Source: Rhizobium sp. LC145 (GTDB lineage: Bacteria; Pseudomonadota; Alphaproteobacteria; Rhizobiales; Rhizobiaceae). From it: a stretch of 64,000 nucleotides of DNA. This document shows, in pieces, positions 42,782 to 51,643 of this stretch. The notes beneath the pieces were generated by a model. It was not told where the DNA came from and made no database searches. It saw nothing but the letters and a program-made list of their open reading frames with translations. The DNA lies in NCBI RefSeq assembly GCF_001005825.1, contig NZ_LBHV01000004.1, positions 248,001 to 312,000 of the forward strand, written 5' to 3'. The stretch's first letter is position 1, and the number at the start of each line of letters is the position of its first letter. The position numbers were made by a program, and so were the translations under genes.

Positions 42782-42950
42782 CCTCGCGCCCCTGAACTCT
42801 TGAAGCTTAGCCTCGCTCCACCCGGCTTGCGGCAAGCTTGAGAAAAATATTTGCATCTGCCCGTTTTCTTTGCAGTTTTCTTTCCTTCGAAGCTTCCCAT
42901 TTTCTGCGATGTATGCGCCACCATCTGCCAGCTTCGAAAGGATTAATGAA

Positions 42951-43724
42951 ATGAGTTGGTTGAAAACCATTGCCGCTGCCACGCTGATCCAGGCGGCAGC
43001 CCTGATGCCGGCGCTCGCTGGCGAAAATCTCGCCGCCATCAATTCCGCCGGCGCCATCAAGATCGGCACCGAAGGCACCTATGCGCCCTTCACCTATCAT
43101 GATGCGACCGGCAAGCTCGTCGGGTTCGACGTCGAGATCGGCGAGGCGGTCGCCGCGAAGCTGGGCGTCAAGGCCGAGTTCATCGAGGGAAAATGGGACG
43201 GGCTGATCGCCGGCCTCGACGCCAAGCGTTACGATGCGGTCATCAATCAGGTCGGCATCACCGAGGCTCGCAAGCAGAAGTATGACTTCTCCGAGCCCTA
43301 TATCGCCTCGAAGGCCGTCCTGATCGTCCGGGAAGACAACGAGGACATCAAGGGCTTTGCCGATCTCAAGGGCAAGAAGTCTGCCCAGTCGCTGACCAGC
43401 AATTTCGGCAAGCTCGCCGAACAGGCCGGCGCCGAGCTCGTCGGAACGGACGGCTTCGATCAGTCCATCCAGCTCGTGCTGACGCGCCGTGCCGATGCGA
43501 CGATCAATGACAGCCTCTCCTTCCTCGACTTCAAGAAGCAGAAGCCCGACGCGCCGGTGAAGATCGCCGCCGAGCAGGAAAACGCCGAATATTCCGGCAT
43601 CATCATCCGCAAGGAAGAGCCGGAGCTTCTGGAAGCCATCAACAAGGCGCTGGCCGACATCAAGGCCGACGGCACCTACCAGAAGATATCGGAAAAGTAT
43701 TTCGGACAGGACGTTTCGAAATAG
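42951..43724 (+). CDS. Cystine-type ABC transporter substrate-binding protein
   Basis: Periplasmic polar amino acid binding protein of 257 residues, of the FliY/TcyJ type. Signal peptide WLKTIAAATLIQAAALMPAL; the mature part has IKIGTEGTYAPFTYHDATGK, GFDVEIGEAVAAKLGV, KYDFSEPYIASKAVLIVRED and FADLKGKKSAQSLTSNFGK. The start at 42951 has AAAGGA 9 nt upstream. First gene of a three-gene importer operon; cystine is suggested by family order and resemblance, but other polar amino acids remain possible. Confidence 0.87.
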   Translation: MSWLKTIAAATLIQAAALMPALAGENLAAINSAGAIKIGTEGTYAPFTYHDATGKLVGFDVEIGEAVAAKLGVKAEFIEGKWDGLIAGLDAKRYDAVINQVGITEARKQKYDFSEPYIASKAVLIVREDNEDIKGFADLKGKKSAQSLTSNFGKLAEQAGAELVGTDGFDQSIQLVLTRRADATINDSLSFLDFKKQKPDAPVKIAAEQENAEYSGIIIRKEEPELLEAINKALADIKADGTYQKISEKYFGQDVSK

Positions 43725-43777
43725 GTTGAAGTGTCCTGCGGGTTTCCCGCGCAACCAACATGAACTATTAGTTCGAT

Positions 43778-43812
43778 GCGTCCGGCCGCCGGCCGGACGC
43801 CTATCATTTTTT
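43778..43812 (+). terminator. Intra-operon stem-loop after the binding-protein gene
   Basis: Perfect 10-bp stem GCGTCCGGCC/GGCCGGACGC with loop GCC, followed by CTATCATTTTTT. It lies between the binding-protein and permease genes. It probably reduces read-through or protects the upstream mRNA, giving more binding protein than permease, a common plan in ABC importers. Confidence 0.7.
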
Positions 43813-43825
43813 GAGGGGTCGCATC

Positions 43826-44506
43826 GTGCCGCACTGGCTTCAACTGATGGCGGATTCGCTGCCCACGCTTCTGTGGGCCGGTATCAAGTTCACGATCCCG
43901 CTGACGCTGCTTTCCTTTTTCTTCGGCCTCATTCTCGGCCTGGCCACTGCGGTCGCGCGCCTGTTCGCCCCCGCGCCCGTTGCGCTCGTCGCGCGTTTCT
44001 ATGTCTGGGTCATTCGCGGCACGCCGCTGCTGGTGCAGCTCTTCGTCATCTTCTATGGCCTGCCCAGCATCGGCATCCTGCTCGATGCCTTCCCCGCGGC
44101 ACTGATCGGCTTCACGCTCAATATCGGGGCATACAGTTCCGAGATCATCCGCGCCGTTATCTCCTCCGTGCCGAAGGGACAGTGGGAGGCCGCCTATTCC
44201 ATCGGCATGTCGTGGCGCCAAGCCATGAGCCGCACGATCATGCCGCAGGCCGCACGCGTCGCCGTACCGCCTCTTTCGAACACTTTCATATCGCTGGTGA
44301 AGGATACCTCGCTGGCCGCGGCGATCACCGTGCCGGAGCTTTTCCAGGCTGCCCAGCGAATCGTCGCGACGAGCTATGAGCCGCTGATCCTCTATATCGA
44401 GGCCGCACTCATCTATCTCGTCCTGAGCTCAGTGCTATCCGCACTGCAGGTCCGCCTGGAACGGCGTTTTGCCCGCTATGGCGGCATGCTGGAGGCAAAC
44501 ACATGA
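43826..44506 (+). CDS. Cystine-type ABC transporter permease
   Basis: Inner-membrane permease of 226 residues with about five spans (TLLWAGIKFTIPLTLLSFFF; VWVIRGTPLLVQLFVIFYGL; LYIEAALIYLVLSSVLSALQ). The EAA-type loop GQWEAAYSIGMSWRQAMSRT contacts the ATPase. The GTG at 43826 is chosen because GAGGGG lies 7 nt upstream; the apparent upstream TTG start is part of that ribosome site. It overlaps the ATPase gene by 4 nt. Confidence 0.88.
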   Translation: MPHWLQLMADSLPTLLWAGIKFTIPLTLLSFFFGLILGLATAVARLFAPAPVALVARFYVWVIRGTPLLVQLFVIFYGLPSIGILLDAFPAALIGFTLNIGAYSSEIIRAVISSVPKGQWEAAYSIGMSWRQAMSRTIMPQAARVAVPPLSNTFISLVKDTSLAAAITVPELFQAAQRIVATSYEPLILYIEAALIYLVLSSVLSALQVRLERRFARYGGMLEANT

Positions 44507-45264
44507 TCGAGCTTTCGGATATCGAAAAGCGTTTCGGCGATTCCGTGATCCTGAAGGATATCAGCCTCCGCATTCCGGAGGGCAGCGTCACCGCCCTTGT
44601 CGGTCCGTCCGGCGGTGGCAAGAGCACGCTGCTGCGCTGCATAAACCTCTTGGAAATCCCGACCGCCGGCTCCATCCGCCTCGGCGAGGAACGGCTGGAC
44701 TTCCAGCCCGGCAGGAAGGTCGGCTGGCAGGCGATCCAGAAGATCCGTCGTCAGACGGGCATGGTCTTCCAGAATTTCCAGCTATTCCCCCACCGCACGG
44801 CGATCGAGAACGTCATGGAAGGGCTGGTCACCGTTCTCAAATGGCCGAGGGAAAAGGCGCAAGCTCGCGCCATGGAACTGCTGACCAAGGTTGGCATGGC
44901 CCATAAGGCCGATGCCTGGCCATCGACGCTTTCCGGCGGGCAGCAGCAGCGTGTGGCGATCGCCCGTGCGCTGGCGCCCTCGCCGCGCGTGCTTCTCTGC
45001 GACGAGCCGACCTCCGCTCTCGACCCGGAACTCTCCGCGGAAGTCGTCGACGTGCTGGGCAGGCTTGCCAATGAGGGGACGACCATGGTGATGGCGACCC
45101 ACGACCTGCGCCTGGCCTCCCGCATCGCGCATGCCGTCGTTTTCCTGGAGGCCGGCAGGGTTGTCGAGACCGGCAGCGCCCGGTCGATGTTTACCTCCCC
45201 AGAGCATGAGCGCACGAAGCAGTTCATCTCGACCATCAACGCCGCCCATAGCTACGATATCTGA
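44503..45264 (+). CDS. Cystine-type ABC transporter ATPase
   Basis: A 253-residue nucleotide-binding protein: Walker A GPSGGGKST at 34-42, Q-loop MVFQNFQLFPH, signature LSGGQQQRVAIARAL, Walker B VLLCDEPTSALDPE and H-loop MATHDLRLAS. Starts by ATGA overlap with the permease gene. Part of the amino acid importer operon at 42951-45264. Regulation of the operon is not visible apart from the intra-operon hairpin. Confidence 0.92.
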   Translation: MIELSDIEKRFGDSVILKDISLRIPEGSVTALVGPSGGGKSTLLRCINLLEIPTAGSIRLGEERLDFQPGRKVGWQAIQKIRRQTGMVFQNFQLFPHRTAIENVMEGLVTVLKWPREKAQARAMELLTKVGMAHKADAWPSTLSGGQQQRVAIARALAPSPRVLLCDEPTSALDPELSAEVVDVLGRLANEGTTMVMATHDLRLASRIAHAVVFLEAGRVVETGSARSMFTSPEHERTKQFISTINAAHSYDI

Positions 45265-45286
45265 ACTCCGGCCCACCAACCGGCGC

Positions 45287-46183
45287 TCAGGCAGGATCGC
45301 CCCCGAATTCCTCGACCAGGAAGTCGAGGAACACCCTGAGCTTCGGGGCGAGAAACCGCCGGGACGGGTAGATGGCATAGAGGTTCGTGTCGGCCGTGGA
45401 CCAATCCTCGAGCGCCGTTTGCAGCAATCCCTTTTCCAGATCCTCCTGAACATAGGAGCGCGGAATGAGGCTGAGGCCGAAGCCGGCGCGCAGCGCGTCA
45501 CGAACCGCGAGGCTCGACGTCACCTTGTAGCGGCCGTTGATGGCGATGCGCGCCACGCGGTCCTCCTTCCGGAATTCCCACATATCGGCGCTGCCCGAGA
45601 GGCTGAACTGGATGCAATCATGCCCCGCCAGTTCTTCCGGCGTCGCCGGCCGCCCGAAGGCCTCGAAATAGGAAGGTGCGGCACAGACCACATGCGGCAT
45701 GGAGGCAAGCTTGCGGGCGATCAGGCTGGTGTCCTCCAGCTGATCTCTGCCGCGGATGGCGATGTCATAGCCTTCGCTCACGATATCCACGCGCCTGTCG
45801 TCGAGGTTGAGATCGAGCGACAGGTCGGGATATCGCGAAAGAAACCGGGGGATCGCCGCCGATAGCCGCGTCAGGGTCACCGTCATCGGGGCCGCCACCT
45901 TGAGCAGTCCGCTCGGCGCGTCCTGGAGCGGCCCCATGGCACGGTCGGCCTCCTTCAATCCGTCCAGGATGCGCGCGACATGGTCGAGATAGACCACGCC
46001 CGCCTCGGTAAGGCTGACCCGGCGCGTCGTGCGGTTGAACAGGCGGACGCCAAGATGCGTCTCCAGTTCGTTGATGTTCTTGCTGATGGCGGGCGGTGAG
46101 AGACCGAGCCGCCGCCCGGCTTCGGCGAAATTCTTCAGTTCCGCTACATGCCGAAACACATTGAGCGCGGTTAGTCGATCCAC
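45287..46183 (-). CDS. LysR-type transcriptional regulator
   Basis: A 298-residue LTTR. N-terminal HTH: LTALNVFRHVAELKNFAEAG, RRLGLSPPAISKNINELETH; C-terminal effector domain with LKVAAPMTVTLTRLSAAIPR and FGLSLIPRSYVQEDLEKGLL. It is divergent from the nitroreductase gene, with an LTTR-like inverted repeat in the 142-nt gap, so it probably controls the nitroreductase-EamA operon and itself. The effector is unknown. Confidence 0.92.
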   Translation of the reverse strand: MDRLTALNVFRHVAELKNFAEAGRRLGLSPPAISKNINELETHLGVRLFNRTTRRVSLTEAGVVYLDHVARILDGLKEADRAMGPLQDAPSGLLKVAAPMTVTLTRLSAAIPRFLSRYPDLSLDLNLDDRRVDIVSEGYDIAIRGRDQLEDTSLIARKLASMPHVVCAAPSYFEAFGRPATPEELAGHDCIQFSLSGSADMWEFRKEDRVARIAINGRYKVTSSLAVRDALRAGFGLSLIPRSYVQEDLEKGLLQTALEDWSTADTNLYAIYPSRRFLAPKLRVFLDFLVEEFGGDPA

Positions 46184-46197
46184 TTTTATTTCCTATT

Positions 46198-46216
46198 GGT
46201 GAATAATCATATCACC
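46198..46216. promoter_or_regulatory. LTTR-type operator between the LysR and nitroreductase genes
   Basis: GGTGA-N9-TCACC inverted repeat (within TTGGTGAATAATCATATCAC and CATA) in the AT-rich start of the divergent intergenic region. It fits the T-N11-A dyad of LysR-type regulators and lies just upstream of the regulator gene, as autoregulatory sites do. Confidence 0.55.
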
Positions 46217-46325
46217 ATATAGCTTATTATCCCCGGCAAGTGAATTCGGTAAAAACAGCCTGACAGCCAAAGAGCTGCTCGAAAGCGCCGAGCGAGGCGC
46301 GAAGACCGCATTCAGAGATCCGATC

Positions 46326-46940
46326 ATGACCCATCCGACCATTACCCTCATCGAGAAACGCGTTTCCGCCAATCTCTTCGATCCGTCCCATACGCTGCCG
46401 GCTGCCGATATCGAGCGGCTGGTCGGCCTGGCGACGCGGGCGCCCACCGCCTATAACCTGCAGAACTGGCGCTTCATCGCCGTCCAGTCGCCCGAGGCCA
46501 AGGCGCGGCTGCGCGCCATCGCCTATGGGCAGAAGAAGGTGAGCGACGCAGCCGTTACCTTCATCCTCTGCGGCAGGCTTCCCGATGCGGCCACGCTTCC
46601 CGATCGGCTGCGACCTTTCATCCAAGCGGGCTTCATGCCGCCGGCCATGGCCGATGCCTGGCGGGAAGGCGCCGATACTCAATATGGCGGTTCACAGGCC
46701 GCCCGCGACGAGGCGTTGCGCTCCGCCACCTTTGGCGCGGCGACACTCATCTACGCCGCCGAAGCACTCGGCCTTTCCTCCAGCGCCATAGTCGGGTTCG
46801 ATCCGGATGCGCTCCGGGAAGAATTCTCCTTGGAACCCGATGAAATACCTGCATTGCTGGTTGCCGTCGGCCGCGCGGCCGAAGGCAATTGGCCGCAAAA
46901 GCCCCGTCGCCCCGTCTCGGAGGTTTTGGACATACTATGA
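46326..46940 (+). CDS. Nitroreductase family protein
   Basis: FMN-dependent nitroreductase/dehydrogenase-like protein of 204 residues. Visible: TLIEKRVSANLFDPSHTLPA, LVGLATRAPTAYNLQNWRFI (FMN phosphate region), SSAIVGFDPDALREEFSLEP and LLVAVGRAAEGNWPQKPRRP (the GY/GR end motif). It is divergent from a LysR gene and overlaps the EamA transporter gene by 4 nt, so it may detoxify a compound that the transporter exports. Substrate unknown. Confidence 0.87.
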   Translation: MTHPTITLIEKRVSANLFDPSHTLPAADIERLVGLATRAPTAYNLQNWRFIAVQSPEAKARLRAIAYGQKKVSDAAVTFILCGRLPDAATLPDRLRPFIQAGFMPPAMADAWREGADTQYGGSQAARDEALRSATFGAATLIYAAEALGLSSSAIVGFDPDALREEFSLEPDEIPALLVAVGRAAEGNWPQKPRRPVSEVLDIL

Positions 46941-47809
46941 AAACATCCAGCTTCGATCTGCTGATCACGGCTCTCGCGCCGGCCATCTGGGGCAGCACCT
47001 ATATCGTCACCACCCAGTTCCTGCCGCAGGGCTATCCCCTGACGGTCGCCGTCCTTCGGGCGCTGCCGGCCGGTTTGCTCCTGCTCCTCTTCGTCCGCCG
47101 GCTGCCCTGGGGCACATGGTGGATGCGCATCGCGATCCTGGGAGTTTTGAACTTCTCCTTCTTCCAGGCCATGCTCTTCATCTCCGCCTACAGGCTGCCC
47201 GGAGGCATTGCCGCAACCGTCGGCGCCATTCAGCCGCTGGTCGTCGTCGTGCTCGCACGCCTCCTGCTCGGAAGCCCTATCCACCTTCTGTCGGTCGTCG
47301 CCGCGATCGCCGGTCTCGTGGGCGTGGCATTGCTGGTCCTTGCTCCGGGCGCGGCACTCGATCCGCTCGGCATTGTCGCCGGCCTTGCAGGCGCTGCCTC
47401 CATGGCCGCCGGTACCGTCTTGAGCAGGCGATGGCAGCCGCCGGTCTCGCTGCTGACCTTCACAGCCTGGCAGTTGACGGCGGGCGGCATTCTCCTGCTG
47501 CCGGTGGCCTTCTGGTTCGAGCCGTCCTTGCCGCCGCTCACCGCAACCAACCTGCTGGGGCTGGCATGGCTCAGCCTGATCGGGGCCGCAGTGACATATG
47601 TTATCTGGTTCCGGGGAGTTGCCCGCCTGCCGCCCTCCGTGGCTTCGTCGCTTCTCCTTCTGAGCCCAATGGTGGCGGTCCTGCTCGGCTGGATATTTCT
47701 CGATCAGACCCTGAGTGCCGTACAGATCGCCGGCAGCCTTCTGGTGGTCGCCAGCATCCAGCTCAGCCACCGTGCCCAGTCCCCAAGCCCGCAACCGGCC
47801 ACTCGGTAA
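46937..47809 (+). CDS. EamA/DMT-family exporter
   Basis: A 290-residue membrane protein with ten spans in two EamA repeats (LITALAPAIWGSTYIVTTQF; LLLLLFVRRLPWGTWWM; SSLLLLSPMVAVLLGWIFLD). The start overlaps the nitroreductase stop (ATGA), so it is translationally coupled. Drug/metabolite exporters of this group remove amino acids, vitamins or xenobiotics; specificity cannot be read. Ends near a strong bidirectional terminator. Confidence 0.87.
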   Translation: MKTSSFDLLITALAPAIWGSTYIVTTQFLPQGYPLTVAVLRALPAGLLLLLFVRRLPWGTWWMRIAILGVLNFSFFQAMLFISAYRLPGGIAATVGAIQPLVVVVLARLLLGSPIHLLSVVAAIAGLVGVALLVLAPGAALDPLGIVAGLAGAASMAAGTVLSRRWQPPVSLLTFTAWQLTAGGILLLPVAFWFEPSLPPLTATNLLGLAWLSLIGAAVTYVIWFRGVARLPPSVASSLLLLSPMVAVLLGWIFLDQTLSAVQIAGSLLVVASIQLSHRAQSPSPQPATR

Positions 47810-47831
47810 GCCGGGAACGCAACCCAGAATG

Positions 47832-47866
47832 CGAAAACCCGCCGGAATGACCGGCGGGTTTTCGTT
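47832..47866. terminator. Bidirectional terminator between EamA and DUF882 genes
   Basis: 14-bp stem CGAAAACCCGCCGG/CCGGCGGGTTTTCG with loop AATGA; T-runs occur in both arms, so it can end both convergent transcripts. Confidence 0.8.
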
Positions 47867-47886
47867 TGTCTTGGTTTTCCCAGTGT

Positions 47887-49710
47887 TTAGCGCTTGATGC
47901 CGGCCGGACCACTAAACCGGTTCGGGTCGATCGACCTTGCCGCGGTGACCGGCTTGAAGCCGCCGCTCGCATAGGCTGCCGAATAATCCGCGTTGAGCGT
48001 GCGGGTGACGACGCGCGGCGCCTTGACGGAAGCCATCTCTCCCGCGCGATTGTTGTTGACGGCCCATTTGGCGATCACGTCGCCGGTCAGCGCGCCGTCG
48101 TCCGGCTTTTGCTGGCTGGGCTTTCCTGCGCGTCCGCCCTTTACGACGGCCGCCGGCTTGGAGCTCTCGACGGGCGCATCGAAGCCGTCGCCGAAGCGCA
48201 TTCCGTTTCCGGAAGGCTGTGCGGGTTTGGAAGGAATTGCCGCCATCTCCATCGGCCTCGCCGCGGGATGTGCCGGCTGCATCTGAGGCGTCATGGCTGC
48301 CCGGGCTTCTGCCGCGCTCTGGGTGAGCGCCGCGACGACGGACGGCGTGAGTTGCTGCTGTTCCACGAGATCCGCTTCGCTTTCCGGATCGGCCTCGACG
48401 GAAGCAAGCAGAGGTTCGGCGACCGAGGGCCGGGCGACCGGCAGCGGCACGGCCGCAAGCTCGCCGGCAGGCAGCGTGCCATCGGCCGAAGCGGTCATCA
48501 CGCCCTGTTCCGCATCGCCTTTCAGGCCGCGCGGGCCGAGCAGCGTCGGAACGGGAATGGCATATTGGGCAAGATCGGCGAAGTTTTCGCCTTCAGGCGG
48601 CCGCGGCTGCGGCGGCATCGCTGCCTGCAGGGCCTCCTGGGCGGTGTTGCGGGTGGGGGAATAGAGCGCCGTGGCCAGACCGCCCGGCCCATTCTCTTGG
48701 CGCAGCGCGGGGCGCGAAAGCGGCACGGGTGCTGCGATATTCTCGGGCTGCTGTGGCTCGACCGCCGCCACCATGACCGGCTGCTCGGCTGCCGGCTGAG
48801 GAGCTACCGGCTGCGGGGCGGGTTCCGCCTGCCTCTGCCGCGCGGGGGCAACCGGGGCCGGGGCCGCGATGGCATCGGCATCCTCGTCCTCGTCGCCGCC
48901 GAAGAGCACGGCCAAAAGGTTGCGCCGCTTGCCGCTCGAACTGCCGGAAGCGCTGGCGATCTCGATCTGCTGGCCCGAGGAAAGGCGCTTCTTGTAGGAG
49001 GCGAGCGCCGTATCGTAGCCCGGAAGCGGCTTGCCGTCGGAAGGAAGATGAACGGTATTTCCGTTCGGGAAGAGCCTGGCCAGTTCCTGGCGGCTCATGC
49101 GCGGCCATGCCCGCACTCCACCAACGTCGAGATGCACGAAGGGCGAGCCGGAATTCGGATAATAGCCGACGCCGCCCACTTCCATCTTCATGGCCGTGCT
49201 GCGCAGCGTCGCGAGCTTTACGCCGGGAATGTAGAAATCCATCGCCTTGCCGAGCATGTGCTGGCTGTTCTTCGCCACGCCTTTGGTGCGCGAACGCAGC
49301 GCGCCGTTGGTCGCGGGAGAACGGTAGGCGGAGACGACGTGGATATAATCGGTAGCGCCGCTGCGCCGGTAGACTTCCCAGACGAGGTCGAGCAGCCGCG
49401 GGTCCATCTTGGTGGGCTCATTGCGGCGCCAATCCCGCAGGAGTTGGTTGACCTGCTGCAGCCCCTTGGGATCGAACCTGCCGTTCCGCTTGTAGGTGAT
49501 GATCGCCCTTTCCTTCGTGTGGACGAAGTAGAGCTTGAGACTGCGATTCTCCGCAGCCGCCTCAGAAACGGAAGCCAGGGTAAACGGGATGGCCATGCAC
49601 ATCAAAAACGCAGCCGCGGCGGCACGCTTCGCGAGAGCCCGGAAAAGCCCGGCATGGAGACCGCGCACGCTTTCACCCGAAGGCGTTTGGCTGGCATTCA
49701 GATCAGGCAA
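47887..49710 (-). CDS. DUF882/YcbK-type exported protein with long low-complexity tail
   Basis: About 607 residues. After a hydrophobic leader (AAAAAFLMCMAIPFTLASVS) comes a DUF882/peptidase M15-like domain (near 60-240) with SRSxTKGVA-type loop SAYRSPATNGALRSRTKGVA, NSQHMLGKAMDFYIPG and VHLDVGGVRAWPRM, where the H-x(6)-D and HLD metal ligands are visible. This fold is shared with L,D-carboxypeptidases. The C-terminal 370 residues are Ala/Pro/Gln-rich and probably disordered. The TTG at 49710 has GGGGA five bases upstream; the upstream ATG (49881) is unlikely. Cell-wall role inferred. Confidence 0.78.
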   Translation of the reverse strand: MPDLNASQTPSGESVRGLHAGLFRALAKRAAAAAFLMCMAIPFTLASVSEAAAENRSLKLYFVHTKERAIITYKRNGRFDPKGLQQVNQLLRDWRRNEPTKMDPRLLDLVWEVYRRSGATDYIHVVSAYRSPATNGALRSRTKGVAKNSQHMLGKAMDFYIPGVKLATLRSTAMKMEVGGVGYYPNSGSPFVHLDVGGVRAWPRMSRQELARLFPNGNTVHLPSDGKPLPGYDTALASYKKRLSSGQQIEIASASGSSSGKRRNLLAVLFGGDEDEDADAIAAPAPVAPARQRQAEPAPQPVAPQPAAEQPVMVAAVEPQQPENIAAPVPLSRPALRQENGPGGLATALYSPTRNTAQEALQAAMPPQPRPPEGENFADLAQYAIPVPTLLGPRGLKGDAEQGVMTASADGTLPAGELAAVPLPVARPSVAEPLLASVEADPESEADLVEQQQLTPSVVAALTQSAAEARAAMTPQMQPAHPAARPMEMAAIPSKPAQPSGNGMRFGDGFDAPVESSKPAAVVKGGRAGKPSQQKPDDGALTGDVIAKWAVNNNRAGEMASVKAPRVVTRTLNADYSAAYASGGFKPVTAARSIDPNRFSGPAGIKR

Positions 49711-49813
49711 GGCTATCCCCGTCTTGTAGGCAACATTCCCCTGTTGCCTCAAATGACTGTCAATTGCGGTGACACGATGGCAATTTTGCCACACATTCAC
49801 AAGCTTCTCACAT

Positions 49814-49832
49814 TTAGTCAATAATCGACTAA
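49814..49832. promoter_or_regulatory. Inverted repeat upstream of the DUF882 gene
   Basis: TTAGTC-N7-GACTAA in the AT-rich region between the DUF882 start and the response-regulator stop. Symmetry suggests a protein site; no family is assigned. A second small dyad, TGGCAATTTTGCCA, lies at 49778-49791. Confidence 0.35.
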
Positions 49833-49919
49833 CGAGAGATTGACAAAGGGTGACAGAACATCCTTGCCCGAAAGTTAACACCAGCTCACATGCTAATGCC
49901 TTGATTTGGCTGGCGGACC

Positions 49920-51482
49920 TCAGGCCGCCTCCTTCAGCGGATCGTCGGGATCGATGCCGTAATCCTTCAGTTTCCGATAAAGCGTGGACCGCCCGATCCC
50001 CAGCTTTCGCGCCACCTGGCTCATCTGGCCGCGGTAGAACTTTAAGGCAAAACGAATGAGTTCCTCTTCCACATCCGCGAGCTTGCGCACTTCGCCGGCT
50101 TGATCCGTGCTGGAGATGACGTTTTCCGCGGAAGGATAAGCCGCCGCGAGAAGCGCGCGCGGATCGGGCCTGTCCGGCCGGGGAGGCTCGCCGCGTTCCC
50201 TGGCTGCCGCATCGAGCGGCAGGGTGATGACCGGCTCGTAGCGGACGGACGGCGCGATATCCTCCTCCGTGGCGGAAAGCTCGGCACTCCGGAATTCCGG
50301 AACCTGCGCGGCGATCTGCGGGAAATCTGCTTCCGTCAGCTCGTCGCCCTCCGCCAGCACGACGGCGCGGAAGACGGCGTTTTCGAGCTGGCGGATATTG
50401 CCCGGCCAGTCATAGGCCGTCAGCAGGGCAAGCGCCCCGGCGCCGACCGACAGCATTTTCGGCAGCTTCTGCTCGAACGAGAAGCGCTCGGCAAAGACGC
50501 GCGCCAGGTGCGGAATGTCCTCCTTGCGACGGCGAAGCGCGGGAATGGTGATCGGGAAGACGTTGAGCCGGTAATAAAGATCCTCGCGGAACCGGCCTGC
50601 CCTCACCTCCTCGATCAGGTCCTTGTTGGTGGCCGAAATCAGCCGGACATTGACCTTCTGCACCTTTGCGGCGCCGACCGTCTCTATCTCGCCCTGCTGC
50701 ACGGCGCGCAACAGCTTCACCTGCACCTCGAGCGGCAGATCGCCGATCTCATCGAGGAAGAGCGTGCCGCCGTCGGCCTCCACGAACTTGCCGGTATGCC
50801 GCTCGGTGGCGCCGGTAAATGCACCCTTTTCATGACCGAACAGGATGCTTTCGACGAGATTGTGGGGAATGGCGCCGCAATTGACGGTGATGAACGGCTT
50901 GGCCGCCCGGTCGCCGCCGGACTGGATGGCCCGCGCGATGAGTTCCTTGCCGACGCCCGATTCACCTTCGAGCACCACAGGAATGCTGGATTGCGAGGCG
51001 CGCCTGGCCAGATCGATGACGCGCAGCATCTCGGTACTGGCCGAAACGATATCGGTGAAGTTGACGGAGCTGGAGCGGACGCGGCGGCCGGCGCGGTTGC
51101 GCCCCTCCCGCTGGTCGAGCTTCAGCGCATTGGAAATGGAGGCGGCGATGCGCTCTGGCGAGACGGGCTTGACCACAAAATCGAAGGCGCCGGCGCGCAT
51201 GGCCTGCACGACGGATTCGATGCTGCCCTGCCCGGTCTGCACGATCACCGGCGTCTCGACGCCCATTCCACGGATCGTTTCGAGGAAGGTGAGACCGTCC
51301 ATTTCCGGCATCATCAGATCGAGCACGATGACGTTGATCTCGGAGCGGGAGCGCTTCAGGAACTCGAGCGCGGCACGGCCGTTCTCTGCGAGATGCGCCG
51401 CATGACCGTGGCGTTCCACGGCATTCTTCAACAGGCGGCGCTGGATGGGATCGTCATCGACAACAAGGATTTGCGCAATCAT
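49920..51482 (-). CDS. NtrC-family sigma-54-dependent response regulator
   Basis: A 520-residue regulator. Receiver domain (1-120): DDD at 9-11, phospho-acceptor D55 in VIVLDLMMPEMDG, K near 107 (VVKPVSPERI). AAA+ domain (about 160-385): GESGVGKELIARAI (Walker A), intact GAFTGA loop (KGAFTGATERHTGKF) and TLFLDEIGDLPLEVQ (Walker B). C-terminal Fis HTH: QMSQVARKLGIGRSTLYRKL. CAGGAG precedes the ATG at 51482. All parts for sigma-54 activation are present. No sensor kinase is adjacent, so its input is unknown. Confidence 0.93.
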   Translation of the reverse strand: MIAQILVVDDDPIQRRLLKNAVERHGHAAHLAENGRAALEFLKRSRSEINVIVLDLMMPEMDGLTFLETIRGMGVETPVIVQTGQGSIESVVQAMRAGAFDFVVKPVSPERIAASISNALKLDQREGRNRAGRRVRSSSVNFTDIVSASTEMLRVIDLARRASQSSIPVVLEGESGVGKELIARAIQSGGDRAAKPFITVNCGAIPHNLVESILFGHEKGAFTGATERHTGKFVEADGGTLFLDEIGDLPLEVQVKLLRAVQQGEIETVGAAKVQKVNVRLISATNKDLIEEVRAGRFREDLYYRLNVFPITIPALRRRKEDIPHLARVFAERFSFEQKLPKMLSVGAGALALLTAYDWPGNIRQLENAVFRAVVLAEGDELTEADFPQIAAQVPEFRSAELSATEEDIAPSVRYEPVITLPLDAAARERGEPPRPDRPDPRALLAAAYPSAENVISSTDQAGEVRKLADVEEELIRFALKFYRGQMSQVARKLGIGRSTLYRKLKDYGIDPDDPLKEAA

Positions 51483-51643
51483 GCTCGGCTCCTGGCAGCG
51501 GTCATTATGTCCCCTCATGGGCTCATTACAGGCCGCTTGTCCCATAAAGGGTTGAACATCCCCTTTTGAGAAAAGCTTGCATTTTAACTGCTGGCGCGGA
51601 AAAGAAGCGAGCATGACGGAAGCGGCGACCCAGGAGAAACAAT

